Assembly: GCA_001599975.1 (NCBI GenBank)
Contig: BCIO01000001.1
Location: forward strand, 248,001-312,000
DNA: 64,000 nt
Reading direction: 5' to 3'
From: Cystobasidiopsis lactophilus
Taxonomy: Eukaryota > Basidiomycota > Agaricostilbomycetes > Agaricostilbales > Chionosphaeraceae
This document shows, one piece after another, positions 36,282 through 48,200 of the stretch. Position 1 is the first letter of the stretch; every line of letters starts with the position of its first letter. The notes beneath the pieces are model-generated. The model was not told where the DNA came from. It ran no database searches and was given only the letters and a program-made list of their open reading frames with translations. The translations under genes were made by a program, and so were the position numbers.

Positions 36282-36669
36282 TGAAGAGATGGACGAGTAG
36301 ACGTACGGAACTGGCAGTCTTCTTGGAAGTTCTTGCAGACGAATTTGCTCTACGCAGGCCGACGGCTTCGTCACTGACTGGCGCTACTCAAGGAAGCCAG
36401 TACTCGAGACTTACATGGTCTGGGCGGGTCGGCTCGCACAGCTCTCGAACATTCGGAGCGCAGCCATGCTTGCCAGAATCACAGCTGTCCCTGCAGGCTG
36501 TATGGCGACTTTTATCAACTTGCAGTTCGGGCTCGCGACGGACAACCTGCGCACCTTTGACGGTCTTGACCAAACACTCGTCGAGGTCTTTCGAGCAGAC
36601 GGCCAATCTTTCCTGGATTGTTCATACGATCAGCCTTTCCGCGCAATTGTCATCTCTTCGGTGGACTGA
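36282..36669 (+). CDS. possible gene fragment, plus strand
   Basis: Not recognised. A plausible pair of exons: 36282-36298 region reads LSGFDSPEEMDE up to a GTAGAC donor. It then joins at a CTTGCAG acceptor (36338) to an open stretch ERICSTQADGFVTDWRY, YMVWAGRLAQLSN and LVEVFRADGQSFLD, ending at TGA 36669. Upstream start exons could not be found in phase; a possible ATG lies at about 36152. The last 20 bp overlap the antisense exon of the secreted Cys-rich gene, so at least one of the two ends may be wrong. 35803-36280 holds the Ugp1 3' region and nothing else I can support. Confidence 0.33.
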
Positions 36670-37054
36670 CAAAATTAGTAAAGAGCCCAGTGCTGCTGAA
36701 GCACTTTCCGAATTCTGCTTTGCACTCCTCTTCCTTTGCTTTTGCACAGACCGGGACGCATTCTATCGGCTCAGCAGTGAGTAAAAGGACACCGTAAGAT
36801 AGCTCTGGCAAGAACACACTTGGAATGCATCTTGCAAACTCAAAGCCACAGTCTACATCGATCTGCTGTTGTCCCAAGGTCCGAACGTAAGTTGGGTTGC
36901 TGACATCTGGACAGCACATGAAAAGTCATACAAAGCCCTTCTTAATGCACGCTTGCCGCTCCGAAAGGCAGCTATCGTAGCAAGTGGCCAATGCCATGGG
37001 CAAAACGAAGAGCAGGACGAGCGAGGGAGCAATGGACTTCATTTTCGCAGTCAT
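36650..37054 (-). CDS. small secreted cysteine-rich protein
   Basis: Not a named family that I recognise. Minus-strand exons 37054-36932, 36862-36820 and 36762-36650 give 92 aa (88 if the second ATG at 37042 is used). A clear signal peptide (SIAPSLVLLFVLPMALA) precedes TCYDSCLSERQAC. The mature part, about 66 residues, has nine cysteines: C-x3-C-x6-C-x9-C-x6-C-x3-C-x3-C-x7-C-x6-C. The splice joins sit between cysteines and keep the pattern regular (CxxxC units at both ends). Small, Cys-rich, secreted and intron-containing is the profile of fungal effector-like or antimicrobial-type proteins, but no activity can be claimed. 37055-37519 is promoter with no gene I can support. Confidence 0.7.
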
Positions 37055-37519
37055 AAAACGGAAGTTGTTGTGGTGAGTAGGGTTTAATGACCTGGCGTTG
37101 GGTCTTGTATGGACCGGCGTCTTCGTTGTCGTGGTGTCTTGTGAAGCAGAGCACAGTCAAAGCCGCAAAACATGCCAAAAACGATGTCAACTGAGTAGGC
37201 CCCACGCTGCAGTAAGGTTTGGGCTTTGGCTGGCGATCTCGGGCATCTGGCACATCCAGCAGACGGCGATGCAGTTACATAGTAGCGCAGGCTGCCAGAC
37301 ATAAGCAGGCCAACAGAGGAAACGCGTCGGACCGGGCCCCAGTTGAAATGGACGCAACGGGCCAAGAGTGGCGGTCCCGAAGCAATGGTGCACTCGAAGC
37401 GAACAGAGATGCCATTCTGAAGCTGCTATGCTTCACCCTCTCCATTGCGAAGAGGCCAATCCGTTCCAGACAGATGGCCGCTCGCCCCCTCAAATCTATG
37501 CGCATCTAAAAGACATCAT

Positions 37520-39475
37520 TCAGAATGAAGTGTCCCTGTAACCATGCCGGTGGTCTTTCGATTCGTCTCCAAACGGGTTGATGGTGTCCACCTTTCTGAG
37601 CTCTTGGCCGTGCTCGTCAAAATCGATCGAGTCCACCGAGGCGGAGGCTGAATGCTGTTTGCCACCTCGTGTCAGCAAAAGGCCACTGCCCTCGAGGGGC
37701 TAAAATGGGCTCACTAAACCAGCGAGAGTGCTGCTGTTGCGGAGTGTCCGACTGTCGTTCACTGAAACACCGTACGGATCGCGGACAGATCGGCCGAGTC
37801 CGAAAGCAGCATTCGTCCAGCTGTGACCTTGCTCGTGCCGTTGCTGGACCAATCGGCCAGCTGAGAGCAACATGGTGATGCTAACGCCGCCAATGATGAC
37901 GAAGTCTTTGCCACTTGTTGAGGCTACTTCGGCGGAAGCCGCGAAGAAGACAACTCACAAATGGCCCAAATGTAGCCGGGAGGCGATCGCTGATACGAAC
38001 TCTTGTACAGGTTCATGCCCTTCCAGATTTGGATGAAGCCAAGCGCTGTCAGCGTGACGCCAATGACGATGTGAAAAACGTTGCGAATTGGTCGCTTGGT
38101 ACGGCGAGCGTCAAACTTGTGGTGGATGTAGGCGCCCAAAGGGATTTGACAAGCGATGAGGAGCAGCAGGACAAGGCCCAGGCGGGTGTGAAAGCTAGAA
38201 AAGTGGTCGCTGCCAGAGACGGAGACGGCCACGATGCCCAGAATGACGGCGGTCAGCGTGAGAGGGCCCGTGAGGAGGCTTTGGAGCGATCGATGGATTT
38301 TGACCCATCCAGGATAATCTCGGCCAAGGCGGCCCAAGAGCACGGCGGAAGGCGAAACGACCAGAAACGCCAAGCACCCTAAATTGCACATCCCTTAGTG
38401 CGTGTGAGCGGGCTACTTCATGTGGACCTACCCATCAAAGCGTGTATGACAATCACGCTGTCATGCTTGGTCCACTCTATCTGCATGCGGACTTCCGTGT
38501 GAGACTCTTCTCTGCGGCTCAAGAGAGCAGGCACGAACTGCAGGTGTGGTTGACGTGTCGTTCAAGCCCCCAGAGCTCAGGACGGTGATGTTTTTGCTCA
38601 AGTCGATGGTGACAGGACCAAACGAACCAGCGTCGTGCTGTTCCATTGTCGCGGAGAAAGAGCTCGATTTAGGGTTGGTGCTAAGGAAGCTCTTCAGATG
38701 CCGATCGATACATAAAAAGGCGTGTGCAACCTCACCTGCTGTAAGCGTAAAGAATTTCTTGGGAAGCTGCTCTGTCCAGCTTGGTATTTGACGAGGTCGT
38801 GTCGTAGGTCGGCTCAAGGGGTCGGAGGAGGGCAACCTACAGGGTGCAGCGTTGATGCCGAAAGAGTCAGGCATTGAACTCAATCGCAAGTAAGTTGACG
38901 CACACACCTGGGTGTAAGATGTGTTGCTGGGGATACTGGTGGTCAAGTCAGCCAGCAAGCTGAAACCAGTTTGACCGCAGTCGGCGGTGTCTGGCTCGCC
39001 GTGGCCGCCGGGAGCAGAGCGATGTGTGACAGTCCAAGTCTTGCTCTGGACGTTTGGCCATACTACCAGGAGATCTCCATTGGACATCCTCGTGCCCGTG
39101 CCGAAACCGAACCAGCCCACTTCGTCCACGGTTTTCGTGGTCGCGTTGAAAAGAATCACAGCGTGAGTTTCATTTGTGGCGACTTGGAGATCGCTGTTTT
39201 GAAGGTCATCTTGAATGAAAGTTGAACGCGAAAGGGCGGGAGCTCACAATGGTCGCAGCGAAAGCGTCGAGCCTTGCAGGCCCGTCTCTCCGAGCACATG
39301 AGCGAGATTCCAGCCAGCCACATCGGCTTGACCGTGCGCGAACTGCAATGACAGCTATGCTGTAAGGATCGAGGAACAGAACCCTGGGCATGATTTCGAG
39401 GGAGTTTGTCCGCACCTGAGCGCAACACGCGACCAGCAAACCCACTGCTCGCGCTTTCGACTTGAAAAGGTACAT
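37520..39475 (-). CDS. DOMON-cytochrome b561 transmembrane protein
   Basis: Predicted plasma- or endomembrane redox protein: an extracellular heme-binding DOMON domain joined to a multi-pass cytochrome b561 core that moves electrons across the membrane. Nine exons on the minus strand: 39475-39416, 39342-39248, 39193-38908, 38836-38736, 38680-38555, 38511-38432, 38378-37959, 37923-37715 and 37654-37520, giving 503 aa. Signal peptide MYLFKSKARAVGLLVACCAQ. DOMON: LQVATNETHAVILFNA, WFGFGTGTRMSNGDLLVVW. b561: HDSVIVIHALMG, then conserved helices with heme-ligand histidines in KIHRSLQ, SSFHTRLG and VFHIVIG. The cytosolic tail ends NPFGDESKDHRHGYRD. The intron 37958-37924 (35 nt) is very short and the one at 38554 has a weak donor. 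Similar fungal proteins are tied to lignocellulose or iron redox chemistry. Confidence 0.86.
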
Positions 39476-39691
39476 AGTGCGTTAATTTCTCATGCGCAGG
39501 AAGGACACCAGCTCAAGAGGGTGAAACAGCGCACGGGCGGCGAGCGAATTGCCAAGCTGGCGTTTGTCCCCCAGACGTGGTACGGTCGCAACATGTTCCT
39601 CGAGCGTGTAAACGCCTTCCAATCCCTCTATAACATGTATGGAACATCCAGAGCAGACGAGCTCCCCTGGAGCGGCCAGACTTCGGATAAC

Positions 39692-41086
39692 TTAGAACGA
39701 GAATGAGGACGTGGCGACGCTTCCAGTCTCGTAACTTTTGCTGCCTTTGCTTCCTTTCGAGTCCATATAGGAGGAAACAACGCTCGCCGAATGCCAAGGC
39801 CCTATGGAAGGCGAAGATGTGACGGACGAGGCTCCGCTACAAACGCAACCAGCTTAGCTTTCGCTCTCCCTAGGAAAATGCGCGACCAGAGAAACTCACG
39901 CATGCCACGAAGGAAACTTGTTCGGTTCGGAACTCCTTTGTAGCGCCGCTTGTCGTGCTCTTCGCCGCCGCCGCAAAAGTGTCAGAACGAACCACACTGC
40001 GCAGAGGAAGAGCAAGCTGAAGCCAGCGCAAACACCAATGATGATCTGCGTTGTGGGAGAAATGGGGCTGAAGGTTGAATTAGAGGACGTTGATTGCTTG
40101 AGTGATGTAAAGGTAGCCGTCCTCTCGACTGACGAGAGAGACGCGTTCCGACTGGAAATTGTTTCAAGAGATGAAGTTGGCGAGGACGAAGACGAGGAGA
40201 TTCCCGGCTGCGAGGAAGGTTGCGGGCTCAAAGTGGTGGCTAGAGAGCTAGCCGATATTAACGTGGTGGTGGTTGGCGGATTTGCGGGCAAATTGTCCAA
40301 GTCGGTTTGGACTTCGATGTAGTCCCATGACTATATCTTTGATCAGCCAGAGTCTTTACATCAGTTTCAAGCCTACCAAGATGGTCCCCGTAGATGTGAG
40401 GCCCACTGAGCCTGTGTCTACGAGCTGTCAAAGCGTTCAACTTTAGATCCGCAATGCATGGTAGCATGAAATTGATCTCACTGTGATTAGGTGCTGGCCA
40501 TAAGAGAGCTGATGGCACGCAATGGTAAGAGAGCTGGTCATTGGTCGAACCTTGGTAAAAGATCCTCACCACCGCGCTTGCCCAGATTGGTTCCACAATG
40601 ATCTTATCTGTTTTCAAGAAGTCCAGAGGCCCCCAGGAGTTGCCACTGCCGACCAAGACTTCGTCTATGAAGACTGAAAAAGATCCGTGGTCGAGGAAAC
40701 TAGGTTCATGTCAGCACCAAGGCTCGTGTAAGGACAGAAGAAGCCCACTATTCGCCGTAGATGGTAACTACAGACCGTTCAAGCTCTTCAATTCGGTGCC
40801 AGAAAGCCAGTAGGGATGTGACTCACAGGCCACTCCGGTGAAAGTGACATTCAAATAACTTCCGGGGGCCTGGGCGTTCTGACATTCTCCATTCGAGTAG
40901 GCCGGGCCCGAAACCTGATGAACGGAGGGAAAACGTTTCAGTTCCTCGGCCTCGACACCAAGCAAGTGCACTCACGGTCTGCCAGCGGCCCACAATGACC
41001 GCTGCCGGATCTCCATTATCAATAGTGATGTTCTTGGCGCCCGCCGAGAATATTAAGAACAGAATGGAAAGTATGCAAAGGAGCAT
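39692..41086 (-). CDS. single-pass Ser/Thr-rich surface glycoprotein
   Basis: Type I membrane protein of a common but uncharacterised basidiomycete layout (lectin-like ectodomain, Ser/Thr stalk, one helix, Ser-rich tail). Eight minus-strand exons: 41086-40976, 40914-40827, 40767-40749, 40699-40551, 40508-40482, 40411-40377, 40330-39900 and 39836-39692, giving 334 aa. Signal peptide LLCILSILFLIFSAGA. The ectodomain carries NITIDNGD, YLNVTFTGVAFTIYGEYF, GSFSVFIDEVLVGSG and WDYIEVQTDLDN. The stalk is TTTTLISASSLATT-like, then a helix at IIIGVCAGFSLLFLCAVWFV followed by LLRRRRRAR, and a tail SKGSKSYETGSVATSS. Exons of 19, 27 and 35 nt are needed to keep the beta-strand pattern. Exact microexon borders are inference. 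Confidence 0.78.
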
Positions 41087-42345
41087 GGATTAGTATTATT
41101 GGTCAGAGTGCCATGCGCTGTGGCGAGCGATGGCTGGAATGGCGGCGGAGGGGCTTTGGCGGAGAGAGAAGAGGGCAAACCTGAAGAGAGGACGCCTCTC
41201 CTGCGTGGTTTCAAGAGCAGTTTTGAAGGAAACAGAAGCTCGGCCTGCGTCAGTCATACTGTACTTGAAGGTGGCAAGATATGGCTTCCCGTGGCAAGAC
41301 AGCTTCCAGCTTTATGTTTTGAAACAGAAGGCTTTCGACCAACAGAATGGGTTGATAACTTCCGGTCCGCAGCGAGAGGAACTTGAGCGCCATTGAATTC
41401 GACAAGCAGTGATGCGCGTCAGGACAGCTTTCTGCCTCAAAGCCCAGCATGTAGAGGCAGTCAGACTGCGCAAAGGGAGGGCGACTCATCCGTACGCATT
41501 CCTGAGGCTTCTTGGCAAGGCCTGGGGGTAAGAGAGAATGTGCAAGTGGACGAAAGGACGAAGACTCTGCATGACGAGTTGACAACTGCTCTCGCGCAGC
41601 CAAGACCAGACCAAGGCCAGAACGCGATATCAAACAAGGACACTGGACTCCAGAAGCTGTAGTCTCTCAACTAGTGCGCCTTCTTGACTGGCAGCAGAAG
41701 CATCCAGAGGTCGTCGCGTCGGACAGATTCGGGCTCGGCAAGACAGAGAGACGACACCAAAATTTCGGGCTAGGCTAGGATGCCCTTCAGAGGAGATACA
41801 AACAGACTCAGGCAAGGACTACCAGAGGGACATGAGCGAACTGAGAAGGTCGTCGTTCCTGTCCATGGCAGGCTTCGCCACGGTTGCCGAAATCCCCTTG
41901 CTCCCGTCCAGCCAGCACTGGTGGTTGCTTGATGGCTTTAGGCAGCCGTAACGCAGCAGAATGACGATGGACTGGAGTCTTGACTGTTTGGCTGCCCAGT
42001 GTTCGCGTTATGGCCATTGCCACTTGCTCCTTCAGCCTGAGCCCGGTGTCTGCTTCTGCCTCTGCTTCCCCCACCATTTCGTTCAATTCCCTGTGGAGTA
42101 GCCTGACTGATCAAAGGCTACCCTCGCACCCAATGACGACCGATGGAGCATGCCGTCAGCAAGGCTGAAACACGGCGCCGATCAGGATGCAGCACGAATT
42201 TGGCGAAAGGCTTCACTCTCCCCTTTCCTTTCCGACCAAGCCTTCACACTTCTGCGTGCTTACCCTCCTTCCCATTACCCTCATTTGATTGCCGCCAGCG
42301 AAAGGCGCGCATGGGCAGCCGGTCTGTCCTGAATTCCACACACAA
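41087..42345. other. intergenic region between divergent surface-protein genes
   Basis: About 1.25 kb between the start of the minus-strand glycoprotein gene and the plus-strand mucin-like gene. Open frames here are short, mutually overlapping and without protein-like composition, so I call no gene. A CT-rich stretch around 42220-42290 just before a GCCGCCAG acceptor-like site (about 42299) suggests a 5' UTR intron, or a missed signal-peptide exon, of the mucin-like gene. Confidence 0.5.
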
Positions 42346-45033
42346 ATGCACGGATTTGTGAAGCTTCACCGCTCAAAAAGAGACAAACGCGGGCTTTTGG
42401 ACTCTCTGGGCGACACCTTGTCCGACGTAGGCTCTGGAGTTGGAGGGGTGATCAGCGATGTGACGGGGGTGGTCGAGACGGTGGTGTCCCATGCTGGCGA
42501 CTTGCTGGATATAAAGTCGACACCGACCGTGACCTCGTCCACCCCGGCGACCTCATCGTCCTTAACCACAAAGTCGTCCACGACCGAATCCACCCCGTCC
42601 GACCCAGGTCTGGTTGGCATATTGACTTCTGTGCGTGAATTGCGTTTTGTGCTGGCACACTAGAGCTCTGACCGCTTCTGTCCTTTGACACAGCTTGGCG
42701 ACGAGGTGACTTCGGTTGTCGGAGACGTTACTTCTCTCATTGGTGATGTTCTGCCCCCTCCTACAAGCAAGCCGTCTCCCATCGAGGTTGCGACTTCGAC
42801 AAAGACCTCCAAGCCAGCCGAAAGCGACCCTGGAGTGATTGGCATTGTCACTTCAGTTGTCGGAGACATCACGTCTGTCATTGGAGACGTTCTGCCCCCT
42901 CCGAAAAGCACACCGTCTTCGATCGAGGTCATAGAGACTTCAACAAAGACCTCGAAAACCAATGCGCCGACCAAAAGCGATCCCGGGGTCATCGGCATTG
43001 TGACCTCAGTGCGCGCAAACCCTTTTTGTCCTTTGATTGGGCTCACACAAGACCTTATAGATCCTTTCCTCGGTGCTGGATGGCGGCGGAGGAGGAGGTG
43101 GCGGAATTACAATTGGTACCGGCGGCAACGGCGACGACGGTGGAAATGGAGGCGGCGTTTCCACCACACCAAAGGAAACACACACTTCAAAGCCATCCGA
43201 GACCAAAGATCCTGGCGGACCGATCGGCATCGTGACCTCCGTGAGCTCGCTTTTTATTCTTGATTGCTTCCGAAGTTGAAGGCCTTTCGCTTCAGATCTT
43301 GTCCTCTGTCCTCGATCAAGGAGGCCACGGGGAAGGTGGCGGCGGTGTGGGTGTCAGCATCACGATAGGCACGACGCCAGACGAAACGCCCACCAGCACG
43401 CCGAATGAAGTGATCACTTCCAAGACCACCAGCTCGACGAAAGCGACCAACACCCAGGTGGCCACTTCTCCTGGAAACGATGAGCAGCCGACCAAGACGA
43501 CTCCTCCGGCTAACAACCAGACTTTGCCACCTCTGAACGACCAGCCAACGTCGCCGGGCAACGATGGACCTCCTCCCTCCCAAGCTCAGCCCCAGACGAC
43601 CTCGTCTCCGCCTGCAGATCCTCCTACCAACACTGAATCAGACTCGCCACCGGCCAATAGCCCGCCAACTGATGCCGGACTTTCCACTCCAAACACAGTG
43701 GCCACCCTGCCGCCTCCTGTGCAAACAACGAGTCTAGTTGGCCCTGTCGCACAATCCACCGGTCCTGAAGAATCCATTACCTCGACTTCTTTGGGAGACC
43801 TCAACACTTTCTTCTCCTTGTCCGAGGTGTCGTCCGGCTCCACCACTCGCAAAATTTTGATTGTTCCTACCTTTGGGTCGAGTGACATCAGCCTGGCCAC
43901 GTTCTTGCCTGCTCTCGATCCCACACGCCCTTTCGAGACTACCAATGCTCAAGGATCGACTTTCACGACCACACCGGTGGTCTCGCAGACCGGAGGAGGC
44001 GGTGGGAACGGAGGAGACGGTGGCAGCAGTCCATCATCTCCCGCCAACATTGCCAAATATGTTGGCGCCGCTATTGCGTTCCTGGTTGTGGCGGGAGTAG
44101 CTGGGTGGCTGTTTGTCATGCGAAGGCGCAACAAGCGGGAAAGGCGAGCTGCCCGTGAGTCTTCAATCTACGCAGATAGCTTTGTCAAAGCTCAAGTTCA
44201 ATTTTCTAGACCGAGCGTCTTCCTTCTACGCTTCGGAGCATGGAGGCTTTGGCGATCCAGGGCTGGAGCCAGCAACGCGCGAGCATCCTCTCATCCATCC
44301 CTTCCTCATCGACCTCTCTGAGCCTACACCTGCGCCTATGGCTCCCGTCAATCCTTTCGCGGACCCCATAGGCCCAGCTGTGCCGCTGCCGGTCGAGACT
44401 CGCCAAACTACGGCCGCCAGTCAAGCCAGCAGCGAACAGCTTTTCATGTTCAGCGTGCCCGAGAGCGCATCGCCCAACATTCCCTGGACACCAGCACCCG
44501 TCATACAGGCGCCCATCCTGCAGGCACCGCCTCCAGGCCGATTCCAGCAGCCGGCCATCGTCCCTCAGCCAGCGCCTCCTTCGATCAAGCACCTGTCCAA
44601 CTCGACCACTTTGAGCGTCAATACGGCCGACGATCCCTTCCAGAGGAGCCCCATGCACACCCACTTCTCCATTAAGTCGGAAGGCGCTCTCAACCCGTTC
44701 GAGTACGACTCCAACCCGTTCCTCTCGCCCCAAGACGACATGGCCAATCCTATGCCCCCTTCTCCGGAAGTCCTCTCTACCTCTCCCATCGTCCGTTTGA
44801 AGCAGCAGCCCAACAACAATGCGTCCAAAGACACCTTCGTCACGGCCGACGACGCCACCATTCGCCCTTCGTCCTCTTTCTCCGATGAATCGCGCGACGT
44901 AATCGTGTTCGAGGAGGTAGAATACCCTTCCCTCGAGCGCAAGCCCAGCGCCAAGTTCGACGCCCTGCGCAAGAGCTACGCGTCCGGCAGGTCCGACTTT
45001 ACTTTGGCGGCCATGTCGGACGAGGACCACTGA
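42346..45033 (+). CDS. mucin-like membrane protein with repeated exons
   Basis: Single-pass, Ser/Thr/Pro-rich cell-surface protein of unknown function. Exons 42346-42630, 42694-43008, 43061-43240, 43296-44154 and 44210-45033 give 820 aa. The ectodomain is built from repeats. Exons 1-3 each end on the peptide (D)P-G-x-[IV]GI[VL]TS exactly at the donor. Exon 2 holds two fused copies of VGD[VI]TS[LV]IGDVLPPP...STKTSK. Exons 3 and 4 both open with ILSSVLD followed by Gly-rich sequence. A long Thr/Pro/Ser stalk follows, then a helix VGAAIAFLVVAGVAGWLFVM, the stop-transfer RRRNKRERR, and a 290-residue cytosolic tail with two NPF motifs (NPFADP, NPFEYDSNPF) that could bind EH-domain endocytic proteins. 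A Kex2-type site (SKRDKR) sits near the start, yet no signal peptide is seen, so an upstream first exon is probably missing. Confidence 0.8.
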
Positions 45034-45243
45034 ACTCGCTGGACATTTCTTTGACTTAATATACCTCTCTTTGACTTTCGTTTTCAAGCACCTTAAGGCC
45101 TATTCCTATGCAATGCCACTGCGATACCATTTGCCACTCCACAATCCACCGCTGCCGGTCAGGCTTCCGCAAAGCCGAAGAGCCTCCTCTGTTTGACGGG
45201 CATCAGCGAGCTTGCCCGGCAACAATGCGATAGCGACTGGATC

Positions 45244-48200
45244 ATGGCCACTAAAAGCCCGAGCAGGCGCAGGAAGCGGCTCTCCTACTTTGTGCCCAGC
45301 GCAGAGGTGCAGCTCCCCTCGTTGGCGCTGCCGCCTTTGGACCACCCTCGGCACTTTGACCCTCGCCCGCTGCTGTTCGCCTCTGCGACTGGCGATCGAA
45401 TCAGTGTAGGAAGCTATCTACAGCAGGGCGGCAGCGAACAGCAGCAACAGCAGCCAAAGCTCCAGCCCTCGCACCCAAAGCACTCGCTCGGCATCTCCAA
45501 GCTCGCCCTCGACACCTCCACCGTCGTCCTCTCTGGCGATTCCTCTGGCTCCAACGCCACACCACAGGGCATTCTCTACTCGGGCGGTCGGGATGGTCTG
45601 CTCGCGGGCTGGGAGCTGCACCTGCCGCTCAAAAGGCGGGAAGCAACCGAGGAGAGCCCGGCGCTGGCCTCTGCCCGCCACTCCAGGCTGATCGAGCTGG
45701 GCATCTTGGATGAGGAGGACGCTTCGGACACGGAGCCTGCCAGCTCGAGCTCGGACGACGAGGAGGCCGAGCTCAGCAGGGCGGCCGGCGAGGCCAATTA
45801 CAAGCGGGCCAGGCGGAAACGCAAGCTGCGCGACTTGCCCTACGAGGAGCAGTGGCAGGTCGACAACGTTAAGCTCAGCGCATTAGAAGAGGTGCGCTTG
45901 TGCCTTCGATCTAGGTTCTTAGGTGTGTGGACTCACAGATCCGGGGTCGCAGGCGAACGATGGCCCTAGGACGTCTTTTCGCCAGTCTGTCCAACCTCAT
46001 ACAGGTGCGCTAACCTTCTCGTCAGTGATTCGAGGAGTTGGTCAAACAAGCCAGAGCGCAGACTGGATCAACGACATTTGTCTCTGCAACATGAACCGCA
46101 CAGGTAAGAGTTGGCTCGCTCCAATCCCAGCCGCCGTGGCCTAACGAGCATCTTGTAGTAATTTCTGCTTCGTCCGACCAAACCGTAAGAGCCTGGAACC
46201 CGCACCAGCCTCAGGCCAGCATGCAGCCCGCCCTATTAGGCACCCACGACGACTACGTCAAGGTGCTCGCCCACAGCCGCAACGCCCACTGGATTGCCAG
46301 CGGCGGCTTTGACCGTAAAATCAAAATCTGGGACATCCAAGAGAGCCGGGAGTTGCCAATAGGTGTGGAAAGGACCTCTCTGTTGTCATTCATGCCCTTC
46401 TGACTGCGATGCGTCAATTCACCAGTCGACATTTCGCAAGCATCAGAGTTTGCATCAGTATACGCTCTGGCCACTAATTCGCAAGGCTCCATCTTGGCGT
46501 CTGGCTCGCCTGAGAAGACCATCCGACTCTGGGACCCGCGGCTGGCCGACCCTTCGATCGCTCGCCTGCGAGGCCACGCCGACAATGTCCGCTCCCTTCT
46601 TCTCAGCGAAGACGGCAAGACCGTGCTGTCGGCCTCGGCGGACGCCACCGTCAAAGTCTGGTCCACCGCCATGCAGCGCTGTGTGCACACCTTCACCTAC
46701 CACTCCGAGTCGGTCTGGTCCTTGTTCTCCAATCACCCGCATTTGGAGACCTTCTACTCTGGCGATAGGACCGGTCTGGTCTGCAAAGTAGACATGGAGG
46801 GGTGCGGCGACATGGCGGAGGCCGAGTGCGTCGTACTCTGCAAGGACGATGAGGCGGCTTCCCCGTCAAGCGGCGGCAGCACCCCTGGATTCGATCGAGT
46901 AGAAGGCATCAACAGCGTGGTGGCGGTCGACGACGCCTACGTGTGGACGGCGACTGGATCGTCGAGCATCCACCGGTGGAAAGATGTGCCGCCGAGACGA
47001 ACCCGATCCCGGCCAACCACCGCCATGCTGCCTTTAGAAACTCGACACGGGACGGCGTTGACGACCACGCTGTCGCGGACGCCTCTGCTGCAGGAACAAG
47101 ACGAGGACGAAGAGGCGGCCACCACACCCGTCAGCCTGAGCGCTTCTCCCAGATCTCATGCCGATCGGCGAGGTGTCAGCTTTGCGCCCACGCTTGACGA
47201 CTCAGATAATGATAGCTTGTCAGCCGCGCCCTTGCCGCCACCGACAGCAATTTTTCCAGGCCATGCTCGGCGGACTTCGTCCATCAAAAGATCCGGCCTC
47301 TCCTTCACCAATATGGAGCCAAGCACGCCTCAATCTCCTACACTTCCTACCTCACTAGCACCCGAAAAGTCTCTAAACGATCTCCCACTCGAATCTCTGG
47401 TCTGCTTCGCCTTGGGAGCTTTCCACAACAGCCCATTCTTGCCTGCCAACGCCACCATGCAGCGCCATCAGTTCTCCGGCTCCATTGCTTCCCTTTCTTC
47501 CTTTTACAAGTGGCCTCAAACGCCCCATTCGATGAATTCCTACAGCACCTCGATCCGCCACAACTCCCGCTCGCAAGATCTCCACCTCGAAGCGAGCCCC
47601 GCTATAAATAGCGGTCCGCCACCTTCCACCGAGCTGTTGGAGTACGCCCAAAGAGAGCTGGCTTCAGATGCAGTACCTTTGCGCTTGAATGCGGACGAGG
47701 TGATTTGGGGTCGGAAAGGCTTGATTCGATGCGAGCAACTTAACGAGTACGTGTCTCCCCTCCTCTACCTGGGACTCGGTTGATGCTAAGCCCCGCACAG
47801 TCGACGGACGGTCCTGACAGCCGACACGGCGGGCGACATCGCCGCATGGGATATCATACTTTGCTGCTGCATCGGCGTCTTCAGCCGCGCGGAGCTCCAC
47901 GCTGCGCAACAACAGCATTATGGGGGCCCGATCAAGCGCATAGAAGCGTCTGGACGTGGCCGAGAAGTGAAGGAGTTGCTCGAGCTGGTGCGTGCTCGCG
48001 TGGAAGGCGAAGGCATCACGCAAGCCTGGGCCACGGTCGATGTCCGAATCGGCTCCCTTGCCGTTCACCTCGACGAGAACCGATGCTTTGCAGCAGAAAT
48101 GTACACGGACGACGCCGACCTGACGACTGTGGTGCCAGTGGACGTCGTGCGCTTCAATGCTGGCAAGATGATGCTCCGCAACCTCTTTTCCAAATTCATC

